The position numbers were made by a program, and so were the translations under genes. DNA of 6,180 bases from Bdellovibrio sp. (GTDB lineage: Bacteria; Bdellovibrionota; Bdellovibrionia; Bdellovibrionales; Bdellovibrionaceae). The stretch spans positions 1 through 6,180 of the forward strand of contig JAGIAF010000204.1 of the NCBI GenBank assembly GCA_017745015.1. The letters are read 5' to 3'. The notes beneath the pieces are model-generated. The model had not been told where the DNA came from and made no database searches. It saw nothing but the letters and a program-made list of their open reading frames with translations. Of this stretch, positions 1 to 6,178 are shown in pieces (the first letter of the stretch is position 1; each line of letters opens with the position of its first letter).

Positions 1-761
1 GCCCTGAAGAGGCACAGAAACTTTACGATCGTCTTTGGCAGAACAAGAAAATCCGCGTGAAAGCGTTGGTGACTCACTTGTTTAACGGTGAAGATGCGAT
101 TTCCACTGATGGCGTGAGTGCGCGCCAATTGCGTCTGCTGCATAAAGTTCATGAAGTCTTTAAGCCCTTTAATATTTTCTGCCACGCTTTGAATAGTTCC
201 GGTGCACTCAGCTTGTTGCACTTGCAGAAAACAGGAGCGGCGAAAGATCACCCACTGCTTATGGAAAAGTGGGGATTGCGCCCGGGTCTTATGATCTATG
301 GTTACAATCCAATTTCTGAACACGCGCAATTTGATTTGAAACCGGTGATGACGTTGAAGTCTTCCGTGGGAAGTTTCCGCGCAGTAAAAGCTGGCGAGAC
401 CGTTTCTTACGGCGGCACTTGGACGGCGCCTCGCGATTCTGTGATCGCGGTGGTGTTGATTGGTTACGCTGACGGTTACCACCGTATTCTTTCCAATCAA
501 TCCGCGGCTTTGTTCAACGGTAAGAAAGTTCCGCTCGTGGGCACGGTCTGCATGGACTATTTGATGCTCGATGTGACCGATGCGGTTCAAGGCCAGGATC
601 TCAATAAATTAATCGACCAAGAAGTTGTGCTTTTCGGAACTGCTCAAGATGGGACCTTCCTCTCAGCAGATGAACTAGCGGAAAAAGCGAAAAGTATTCC
701 TTGGGAAATGCTCACAAGTGTCGGCGAACGAGTTCCACGTATTTATGTTGGGGGAGTTTAG
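1..761 (+). CDS. alr: Alanine racemase, 5'-truncated by the window edge
   Basis: This is a PLP-dependent alanine racemase, a cytoplasmic enzyme that interconverts L- and D-alanine and supplies D-Ala for peptidoglycan. The frame is open from base 3 and encodes 252 residues. The family usually has about 360-390, so roughly the first third is missing, including the PLP-binding lysine motif. The GTG at 57 is internal and not the true start. Visible family motifs are HALNSSG (bases 183-203; PLP phosphate contacts), RPG (279-287; the Arg that faces the pyridine nitrogen), GYADGY (462-479; its first Tyr is the second catalytic base), CMDY (549-560; substrate pocket) and the C-terminal RVPRIY. The residue aligning with Tyr354 of the Geobacillus enzyme appears to be Trp (702-704). 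The TAG stop directly abuts the GTG start of the next gene, which suggests co-transcription with the Mla-type genes. Identity is secure; a broader-specificity amino acid racemase cannot be excluded. Confidence 0.95.
   Translation, partial: PEEAQKLYDRLWQNKKIRVKALVTHLFNGEDAISTDGVSARQLRLLHKVHEVFKPFNIFCHALNSSGALSLLHLQKTGAAKDHPLLMEKWGLRPGLMIYGYNPISEHAQFDLKPVMTLKSSVGSFRAVKAGETVSYGGTWTAPRDSVIAVVLIGYADGYHRILSNQSAALFNGKKVPLVGTVCMDYLMLDVTDAVQGQDLNKLIDQEVVLFGTAQDGTFLSADELAEKAKSIPWEMLTSVGERVPRIYVGGV
751..756 (+). promoter_or_regulatory. Ribosome binding site deciding the GTG start of mlaE
   Basis: GGGGAG lies inside the last codons of alr, five bases before the GTG at 762. It supports this GTG as the start rather than the later in-frame ATGs (residues 36 and 60), which would remove the N-terminal segment. 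Confidence 0.7.
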
Positions 762-1598
762 GTGAGTTCTGTAGGTGCGACCCATAAAGCGATCGTTTTT
801 GTCTCCTGGATAGGAGCCACTGTCATTGATACGGTTACAAAATTTGTCGAACAAACCGGCAAATTGATGATCTTCTTCAACGAAAGCGTTCGTTTGATCT
901 TTGCGAAGCCTTCGCGCTTTGGTGAAGTGATTAAGCACATGGAATTCATTGGTAACCAATCCGTATGGATCATCTCTTTGACAGGTGTCTTTACCGGGTT
1001 GGCTCTTTCTTTCCAAATCTATCTTGGCTTTAAAATGTTCAACGCAGTTAACATGGTAGGCCCCGTTGTTGCGTTGGGTATCACTCGTGAGTTGGGACCG
1101 GTTCTTACAGGTTTGATCGTTGCCGCTCGTGCCGGTGGTGCGATGGCAGCGCGTTTGGGTACGATGCGCGTGAATGAGCAAATCGATGCTTTGGACGTGA
1201 TGGGTGTGAATACAAAACAGTATTTGATCTCACCTCGCTTGTTGGCGGCGTTTATTTGTATGCCTCTTCTGACAGCGGTTTTCGACTTCGTAGCGATGAT
1301 CGGAAGCTGGTTCTTGTGTGTGAAGCTCGTTCAATTGGACGAAGCGGTTTTCTGGCAAAAAATTTCTGATTTGATTGAAGTGAAACATATCAACGAAGGT
1401 CTTTTCAAAGGCGCGGTGTTTGGTTTGTTCTTTGCTTTGATCTGCACGTACCGTGGTTTCAATACGACGGGTGGTGCAAAAGGTGTGGGCGATGCGACGA
1501 ACCAAGGGGTGGTTCAAAGCATGGTAGCCATTATCATTCTTGATTACTTTCTAACGAATTTGATCAGAGTTTATTATAACCTCGCGGGGATTTCATAA
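762..1598 (+). CDS. mlaE: MlaE-type lipid ABC transporter permease
   Basis: This is a 278-residue inner-membrane permease of the MlaE family, the membrane-embedded part of phospholipid/sterol-type ABC importers that work with MCE proteins. Family hallmarks are RELGPVLTGLIVAARAGGAMAA starting at residue 109 and running into LGTMRV, then EQIDALDVMGV (139-149; the expected contact with the ATPase), YLISPR (154-159), and GGAKGVGDATNQGVV (237-251) near the end. Hydrophobic segments lie at about 68-90, 99-122, 160-187, 213-229 and 250-267, typical for MlaE. It is slightly longer than the usual 260 residues because of an N-terminal extension, and the GTG start is chosen from a good ribosome binding site. 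Arg131 stands where most homologues I recall have Glu (AAELGTM). The stop overlaps the mlaF start by one base (TAATG), indicating translational coupling. The family call is sure; the direction of transport and the exact lipid are inferred. Confidence 0.95.
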   Translation: MSSVGATHKAIVFVSWIGATVIDTVTKFVEQTGKLMIFFNESVRLIFAKPSRFGEVIKHMEFIGNQSVWIISLTGVFTGLALSFQIYLGFKMFNAVNMVGPVVALGITRELGPVLTGLIVAARAGGAMAARLGTMRVNEQIDALDVMGVNTKQYLISPRLLAAFICMPLLTAVFDFVAMIGSWFLCVKLVQLDEAVFWQKISDLIEVKHINEGLFKGAVFGLFFALICTYRGFNTTGGAKGVGDATNQGVVQSMVAIIILDYFLTNLIRVYYNLAGIS

Positions 1599-2368
1599 TG
1601 AGCGGCAACGGCGAAAATGCAGTAGTCATGCGCGATGTGAAGAAGTCCTTCGATGGGAATGACTTCATTCTTAAAGGCATCGATCTGAAAATTCCAAAGG
1701 GGAGTTTGACAGCCATTATCGGTTTCTCGGGAACTGGTAAATCTGTGATGTTGAAACATCTTTTGGGTCTTTATAAACCAACATCGGGAACTGTTGAAGT
1801 TCTCGGGACAGACCTTAGTACTCTGAATGAAGATGAATTAACTAAGTTGCGTCAGCGTTTTGGAGTGTTATTCCAATCCGCAGCGCTTTTTGATGACATG
1901 ACGGTTTTGGAAAACGTTTGCTTTCCATTGATCGAGCATCGCCGTGAGCTCAAAGAATCTCAGGTCCTTCGTATTGCCGAAGAAAAGCTTCAGCAAGTTG
2001 GTCTGGACCCCAAACATTATAAGAAACTTCCCTCACAGATTTCTGGTGGTATGCAGAAGCGTACCGGTCTAGCTCGTGCTCTTGCCCTTGATCCAGAAAT
2101 CTTGATCTATGACGAGCCCACTACAGGTTTAGATCCCATTCTAACTGAAATGGTGGATAATTTGATTCTGAGTACCCATAAGATGAGAGAGGGAAACACG
2201 ACCTCGATCATGGTTTCGCATGATTTGTCCGCTGCGTTTAGGATTGCCGATCATATCGCAATGTTAGATAGTGGCCGGGTTTTGCTTTTCGGTACTCCAG
2301 AGGACTTCTTCAATACCGATATAGAATTGGTTAAGAGGTTCGTGAATAAAGGGATGAAACATCAATGA
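1598..2368 (+). CDS. mlaF: MlaF-type ABC transporter ATP-binding protein
   Basis: This is a 256-residue cytoplasmic ATPase that should pair with the MlaE permease and power lipid movement. The nucleotide-binding domain is complete: Walker A GFSGTGKS (42-49), Q-loop GVLFQSAALFDDMTVLEN (89-106), signature ISGGMQKR (148-155), Walker B ILIYDEP (168-174) followed by D-loop TTGLDP (175-180), and the H-loop His in IMVSHD (204-209). The SGGM signature and the FQSAALFDDMTV segment are typical of MlaF/Mkl-type ATPases rather than drug or amino-acid transporters. Length is normal for the family, with a short C-terminal tail after about residue 245. The start is supported by GGGGA at 1586-1590 with a seven-base spacer. 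It overlaps mlaE by one base and mlaD by four (ATGA), so the three genes are probably translated together. No catalytic residue is missing. Confidence 0.95.
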   Translation: MSGNGENAVVMRDVKKSFDGNDFILKGIDLKIPKGSLTAIIGFSGTGKSVMLKHLLGLYKPTSGTVEVLGTDLSTLNEDELTKLRQRFGVLFQSAALFDDMTVLENVCFPLIEHRRELKESQVLRIAEEKLQQVGLDPKHYKKLPSQISGGMQKRTGLARALALDPEILIYDEPTTGLDPILTEMVDNLILSTHKMREGNTTSIMVSHDLSAAFRIADHIAMLDSGRVLLFGTPEDFFNTDIELVKRFVNKGMKHQ

Positions 2369-3471
2369 ATTGGCTTCGCGCAGCTGAATTTAAAGTAGGT
2401 CTTTTAGTGATCGTCGTGGGATCACTGATCGCTGTTATGTCAATGCGAGTCAGCGATGATCCTTCCTACTTGGGTCGTTCAAAAAAAGCCTGGTTCCTTC
2501 TTCCGAATGCGGGTGGTTTAGTTAAAAACTCAGCCGTTCGTTCTGCTGGTATCCCGGTAGGTGTGATCAAAGACATCCGTCTTCAAGATGGCCAAGCTCG
2601 TATCGATATCACTGTTAAATCTGACGTTCCTTTGACAACTTCTGCTGCTATTGAAATCAAAGCTCAAGGTATCTTGGGTGATTCGCACGTTGAAGTTTAT
2701 CCTGGCTCGCCAACAGATGCGCCACTTCCTGAAAACGCTCAAATCATGAACATCAAAGGCGGCGGTTCTCTTGAGAACTTGATGGCCCAGGTGGGTGAAG
2801 TCGCGGCCTCTTTGAAAGTGGTTGCGAAGAACTTGGAAGAAGCGACAACAGAAGATGGAACTCGCAAACATATCCTAGGTCGTATTGTAAAAAACGTAGA
2901 GACGATCACTCAAGACTTGGCACAAGTGACGTCAGAGAACAAGGACAAGATTGGCGACATCGTGGACGAAGTTCACGACATCACATCTTCTTTGCGTGAA
3001 GTGATGAATGACAACACTGATACAGGTTTGAAAAAAACTTGGTCTCGTCTTGCGAACACGATGAAAAACCTGGATGAAATCACAGGTAAGATCAATCGCG
3101 GTGAGGGAACTATCGGTAAGTTGATCAGCGATGAAGCCACAGCTGAAAAAGTGGATTCGGCGATCGACGGTATCAATGATCTGGTGAGTTCTGCGAGCCG
3201 TATTGAAACAGCCTTCGACTTCAAAACTGAATACCTGGGTGAAGTTGGTAACTGGAAATCGACAATCGGTGTGAAGATTCAGCCGGGTCTTGATCGTTAT
3301 TACTACGTAGCAGTTGTCGATGACCCCGCGGGCGTAGTTGAAACAACTCGCACTCAAACATCTGGTACAACAACGAACGATTACACGGAAAAGAAAACTT
3401 ACGAGAACAAACTTAAATTCACTCTTTTATTTGCCAAGAACTTCTGGGACTTGACCCTTAAAGGGGGGTGA
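2365..3471 (+). CDS. mlaD: MlaD-type MCE protein, frame broken before its C-terminal end
   Basis: This 368-residue frame encodes an MCE-family lipid-binding protein that should assemble on MlaEF and form the periplasmic channel. It has one N-terminal transmembrane anchor (about 11-27) with no signal cleavage site. An MCE domain follows at about 40-115, with AGGLVKNSAVRSAGIPVG and the ILGDSHVEV segment. A helical, low-aromatic region spans about 135-280 and holds the family motif GEGTIGKL (246-253). From about 284 the sequence turns beta-rich, with alternating aromatic and polar residues (FDFKTEY, RYYYVAVV, LKFTLLF). The frame ends at TGA directly after a six-G run in the middle of this domain, and the domain clearly continues in the -1 frame at 3468. 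The intended protein is probably 452 residues. As read, it lacks the last 84. The start is supported by AAAGGGA at 2348-2354 and a four-base overlap with mlaF. Confidence 0.9.
   Translation: MNWLRAAEFKVGLLVIVVGSLIAVMSMRVSDDPSYLGRSKKAWFLLPNAGGLVKNSAVRSAGIPVGVIKDIRLQDGQARIDITVKSDVPLTTSAAIEIKAQGILGDSHVEVYPGSPTDAPLPENAQIMNIKGGGSLENLMAQVGEVAASLKVVAKNLEEATTEDGTRKHILGRIVKNVETITQDLAQVTSENKDKIGDIVDEVHDITSSLREVMNDNTDTGLKKTWSRLANTMKNLDEITGKINRGEGTIGKLISDEATAEKVDSAIDGINDLVSSASRIETAFDFKTEYLGEVGNWKSTIGVKIQPGLDRYYYVAVVDDPAGVVETTRTQTSGTTTNDYTEKKTYENKLKFTLLFAKNFWDLTLKGG
3460..3471 (+). other. Frameshift site: six-G run at the break in mlaD
   Basis: The bases are AAA, six G, then TGA, read in frame as Lys-Gly-Gly-stop. 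The downstream frame is closed upstream by TAA at 3459-3461, so the two frames are both open only at 3462-3468, essentially the G run. One added G, or a one-base backward slip of the Gly tRNA on GGG before the stop, joins the frames as Lys-Gly-Gly-Val-Ile-Glu. A 6-versus-7 G homopolymer is also a common site of sequencing error, of slipped-strand mutation and of transcriptional slippage. The sequence alone does not choose among these. Confidence 0.85.
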
Positions 3472-3722
3472 TCGAAAACGGCGGCGGTTTCGGTTTGGAC
3501 TACTACTTCTTCCGTCGTAAGTTGAAAGCCACGGTTGAGGCGTTTGATTTTACTCGCACCAACATTCGTGGATCCTTGTCTTACTACTTCTACCGCGGGC
3601 TTTATGTCGATGCGGGATTCAACGATGCTTTGGATAAAAATGACGCGCGTTCTGGTTTCGTGGGAGCAGGTCTGTACCTCACAAACGACGACTTGAAATT
3701 GCTCTTAACGAAGGGACTCTAG
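3468..3722 (+). CDS. mlaD: C-terminal beta-rich domain of MlaD, in the -1 frame
   Basis: These 84 codons look like the missing end of the preceding MCE protein rather than a separate gene. The translation continues the same beta-rich pattern, with strands such as GFGLDYYFF, KLKATVEAFDF, GSLSYYFY, GLYVDAGFND and FVGAGLYLT, ending in DDLKLLLTKGL. From memory of MCE proteins of deltaproteobacterial type, a segment like this usually follows directly on an LKGG-type sequence in one chain. The nominal GTG start at 3468 overlaps the upstream TGA by four bases. The only Shine-Dalgarno-like bases are the G run itself, with no spacer, so independent initiation is unlikely. There is no signal peptide, so a free product would stay in the cytoplasm. 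Alternating aromatic strands and glycine turns suggest half of an outer-membrane beta-barrel. Barrel structure is inferred by eye, not computed. Confidence 0.75.
   Translation: MIENGGGFGLDYYFFRRKLKATVEAFDFTRTNIRGSLSYYFYRGLYVDAGFNDALDKNDARSGFVGAGLYLTNDDLKLLLTKGL
3711..3716 (+). promoter_or_regulatory. Ribosome binding site of the GYF/TPR gene
   Basis: AAGGGA lies within the final codons of the MlaD C-terminal frame, nine bases before the ATG at 3726. A second purine stretch, AGGG at 3721-3724, is only one base from the ATG and too close to serve. Because the site is inside the upstream coding region, ribosomes finishing mlaD could feed this gene. Confidence 0.55.
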
Positions 3723-3725
3723 GGT

Positions 3726-5468
3726 ATGGCCGGGGACATCGCCAACAGTTCTGAGAAGAATTGGCTAGTAAAATCCTCCACGAGGATAATGGGGCCATTC
3801 AACTTAGATGAACTGACTGCGATGCTTCTAAGCAAACAGATCTCGATCATTGATGAGATCCGCCAACCCGTCGGTCGTTGGAGCTATGTTCGCGAAAATC
3901 AAAAGTTCATGGATATCGTAAAAAATATCCGTGACGAGCAGGACGCGACATCTGAGAACACCATGACTCAGTCGATCGCTCAGCACACCTTCACTAAAAC
4001 TGAAAATCCGTCTGTTCTTTCCGACGAGTTAACTCCGGTTCCAATCCCACCAGCACCTTTTAAAGATGTGACGGCGGCGGAGCGCCCGGTAACGAAATCC
4101 ACTCTTGCTTCTTCCACAGTCAGCTATGGAACTGCAGGCGATGCTCGTTTGCAGGAAAGAATGCGCAAACAATCAACCACTCTTCGTTGGGTGTTGATTG
4201 GGGCCGCAGCTGTTGCCGCAGTGGCGATCGTTACTATGGTGAGCGTTAAGGATAAAACTCAATCTGTCGGTTACGATGAATTGTTAGCGCAAGCCATTCG
4301 CTATAAGAGCTTAGGACTTTATGAAAAGTCTTTGCAGTCTTATAAACGTGCGACGTCAATCAAAGAACCAGATCTTGATTCACAAATTCAAATGGCTCCG
4401 GTGTTAATCTCTGAAGATCGTCAAAGCTTGTTGGGTCGTCGTATCCTTGAGCAAGCGATCATTCAAGAGGGGCGTAATCGTGCGGAACTTGTCGATGCTT
4501 ACTTAGGAATCGCTGTCTCTTACATGATGGACGGGGATTTAAAAGAAGCCGAAAACACTCTGCAAAAAGCCATTGGTCATGAGCCATTCAATTCTTCTGC
4601 TCTTTTGAATTTAGCCATCGTACAAATGAAGAAAGGTGCTTACGAAGAGGCGATGCACCAGTTTGAAAGAGTCTATAGCAAAAATCCAAGTTCCATCATC
4701 GCGCTCTTCGGGCGTGCGATGTCAGCGATGGAGTATGCGAAGGTCACACCGGATCGTTCTTTCTTAAAACCATTGATCTCGGATATCGGAAACTCTTTGC
4801 GAAGAGCGAATTATCTCCGCCAAGAGCTGACACTGTTCTTGGTATACGCTCACGGTTTATTGGGTGATGTGGACGGTGTAAATCAGTCTGTTATCAAATT
4901 CCTCAACGAACGCTCCGGAATGTCAGATCGCTACACTCATCCTTTGAATGTGGACTGGCGTTTCACGCAGTGGGATTACCTCGAAAAGTATTGCAACGAG
5001 CTTTACGAGAAAAGCAATAAGACATCTGAGTTGAAAGCCCTTCGTTCGGTTTGTTTGATGGAAGTAAATCGCGATGGCGAAGCTCAAAAACTTTTGCAAG
5101 AGGCTTTGAGCGAAGGTCCTCGGGATCCTTATGTACTTGCAGCAGAAGCGGGTTACTTTGCAAAAGTAGGTCGTTTTCCAGAAGCGATGACTATCTTAAA
5201 AATGCCGGAACTGACAACATTGACGGTTCGTGGTCGTTTGATGGGTGATATCTGTATTGCGACTCAAGACGTGAATTGTGCGCAAACAGTCTTCACGCAA
5301 ATCTATGATAAAAATAAATCCGACGCTGCGGCACTTTATGGCTTAGCTTGGGTTGTAATGAAAAGAAAAGATCGTGCAGCCGCCTATGACTATGTTCGCG
5401 CGGGCTTACAAGCTGAACCTAACTATGTGCCGCTTCTCGAGTTGAGGGATCAACTGGAGTCTGACTAA
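3726..5468 (+). CDS. GYF-like domain, single transmembrane helix and periplasmic TPR protein
   Basis: This 580-residue protein has no name I recognise, but its layout is clear. Residues about 12-63 resemble a GYF_2-type domain: W13, a GPF motif at 23-25, LDELTAML, and W52 in a GRWSYV block. A Pro/Thr/Ser-rich linker runs from about 75 to 140. A basic stretch (RMRKQ, 145-149) precedes one transmembrane helix at about 155-174. The positive-inside rule puts the GYF-like domain in the cytoplasm and the rest in the periplasm. The C-terminal part is helical, with TPR-like units at about 183-216, 256-289, 290-323 and 533-566 and more degenerate repeats between. All four cysteines (423, 443, 510, 518) are in the periplasmic part. 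It starts three bases after the upstream stop and overlaps the lipoprotein gene by one base, so an envelope scaffold role linked to the Mla-type transporter is plausible but not shown. Confidence 0.85.
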   Translation: MAGDIANSSEKNWLVKSSTRIMGPFNLDELTAMLLSKQISIIDEIRQPVGRWSYVRENQKFMDIVKNIRDEQDATSENTMTQSIAQHTFTKTENPSVLSDELTPVPIPPAPFKDVTAAERPVTKSTLASSTVSYGTAGDARLQERMRKQSTTLRWVLIGAAAVAAVAIVTMVSVKDKTQSVGYDELLAQAIRYKSLGLYEKSLQSYKRATSIKEPDLDSQIQMAPVLISEDRQSLLGRRILEQAIIQEGRNRAELVDAYLGIAVSYMMDGDLKEAENTLQKAIGHEPFNSSALLNLAIVQMKKGAYEEAMHQFERVYSKNPSSIIALFGRAMSAMEYAKVTPDRSFLKPLISDIGNSLRRANYLRQELTLFLVYAHGLLGDVDGVNQSVIKFLNERSGMSDRYTHPLNVDWRFTQWDYLEKYCNELYEKSNKTSELKALRSVCLMEVNRDGEAQKLLQEALSEGPRDPYVLAAEAGYFAKVGRFPEAMTILKMPELTTLTVRGRLMGDICIATQDVNCAQTVFTQIYDKNKSDAAALYGLAWVVMKRKDRAAAYDYVRAGLQAEPNYVPLLELRDQLESD

Positions 5469-6178
5469 TGCGCAAACCTATCCAGCTTTTGACAGCGGGA
5501 ATGTTTTTAGTGCTCGGAGCCTGCACAGGGCACCCGGGTTATCATATTGAAGAATACAAAGAAGTAAAATTCGAAGACCTCCCTGCGGACGTGAAAATTC
5601 CATCCAAAGCTTGGGATCTTTTGTCCTTTAAAGAACCATCTGCGGGCGGCGAAGCAGCGCACGGTGGTGGCGAAGGTCACAGCGAGAAAAAAGAGGGCGA
5701 AGACAAGAAAGGGAGCTCAAAAGACATTGTCTTTTCTGAGGTCACAGTTTTTCTTGTTCAAAAAAATCCTGACGTCATTAAAGGTGAAGCAGTGAAGATT
5801 GAACTTCCCCGCGGCGGTGGTGAAATCGATATCTCTCAATATCTCACTGGCGGACGCGGTTCATTTTATGTGGGCTTTGAGTTCCCTGAATTTAAAGACT
5901 CCACGGCACAAAAAGTGTTGTTCGTCAGTCAGGCTCGCAAAAGAAAGCTCGGCGACGAGATTTTCGGTGCGGGATGCAATCAGATCCTCGATATTACCAA
6001 GAAGTATATGCTAGCGATGAAGGGTGAGGGTCTTAAGGTCAACACCACTCGCGAACGCTACGCAAGCACCTTGGGTGGGCTGTTTTTGTTTTCTGCACAA
6101 AAGGGTGATTCGATTCATGTAGCCCAAGTGAGATTTACTGATTCACAACATCCGAATCTTTTCTGTGAGGGACTTTGA
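5468..6178 (+). CDS. Putative outer-membrane lipoprotein of unknown function
   Basis: This is a 236-residue lipoprotein that I cannot assign to a named family. It begins with a short basic n-region (MRKP), a hydrophobic stretch to about residue 16, and the lipobox LGAC with the acylated Cys at 19. The next residue is Thr, not Asp, so by the Lol rule the protein should go to the outer membrane. Residues about 57-86 form a Gly/His/Glu/Lys-rich low-complexity linker. The domain from about 87 to the end has beta-like segments (VFSEVTVFLV, GSFYVGFEF, KVLFVSQA) and then a helical region. Two further cysteines, 170 and 233, could form a disulfide. ATG is chosen because it overlaps the upstream stop (TAATG) and follows GGAG at 5456-5459 with an eight-base spacer. 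Its position beside a periplasmic TPR protein and MlaD suggests a shared envelope complex; this is inference. Confidence 0.85.
   Translation: MRKPIQLLTAGMFLVLGACTGHPGYHIEEYKEVKFEDLPADVKIPSKAWDLLSFKEPSAGGEAAHGGGEGHSEKKEGEDKKGSSKDIVFSEVTVFLVQKNPDVIKGEAVKIELPRGGGEIDISQYLTGGRGSFYVGFEFPEFKDSTAQKVLFVSQARKRKLGDEIFGAGCNQILDITKKYMLAMKGEGLKVNTTRERYASTLGGLFLFSAQKGDSIHVAQVRFTDSQHPNLFCEGL
6167..6172 (+). promoter_or_regulatory. Ribosome binding site for the next, unseen gene
   Basis: GAGGGA lies inside the final codons of the lipoprotein gene, five bases before an ATG at 6178. The spacing and strength fit a real start. Confidence 0.55.

Noticed and set aside
675..1181. 168-codon open frame on the minus strand across the alr/mlaE junction
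   Set aside because: It is rich in His, Arg, Thr and Asn in an unpatterned way, typical of an antisense shadow, and it lies over two well-supported genes.
1598..2368. ATPase of a drug or amino-acid ABC exporter/importer
   Set aside because: The SGGM signature and coupling to MlaE and an MCE protein place it in the MlaF group.
2932..3357. 141-codon open frame on the minus strand inside mlaD
   Set aside because: It is a shadow of the mlaD coding frame, with no recognisable domain and no convincing start context.
3446..3449. GGGA upstream of the slip site as an internal Shine-Dalgarno stimulator, as in dnaX
   Set aside because: Too short and too common to count as evidence by itself.
3455..3465. 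Small hairpin CCCT-TAA-AGGG next to the G run as a frameshift stimulator
   Set aside because: Four pairs with a three-base loop is weak, and it lies upstream of and into the slip site rather than downstream, where stimulatory structures act. No clear downstream hairpin was seen.
3468..3722. Independent small gene starting at GTG 3468
   Set aside because: The GTG overlaps the upstream stop, but the only ribosome-binding-like bases directly touch it. The product has no signal peptide and reads as the second half of the MlaD C-terminal domain.
5051..5248. 65-codon plus-strand frame inside the TPR gene
   Set aside because: Ser/Arg-rich out-of-frame shadow of a clear coding region, with no domain.
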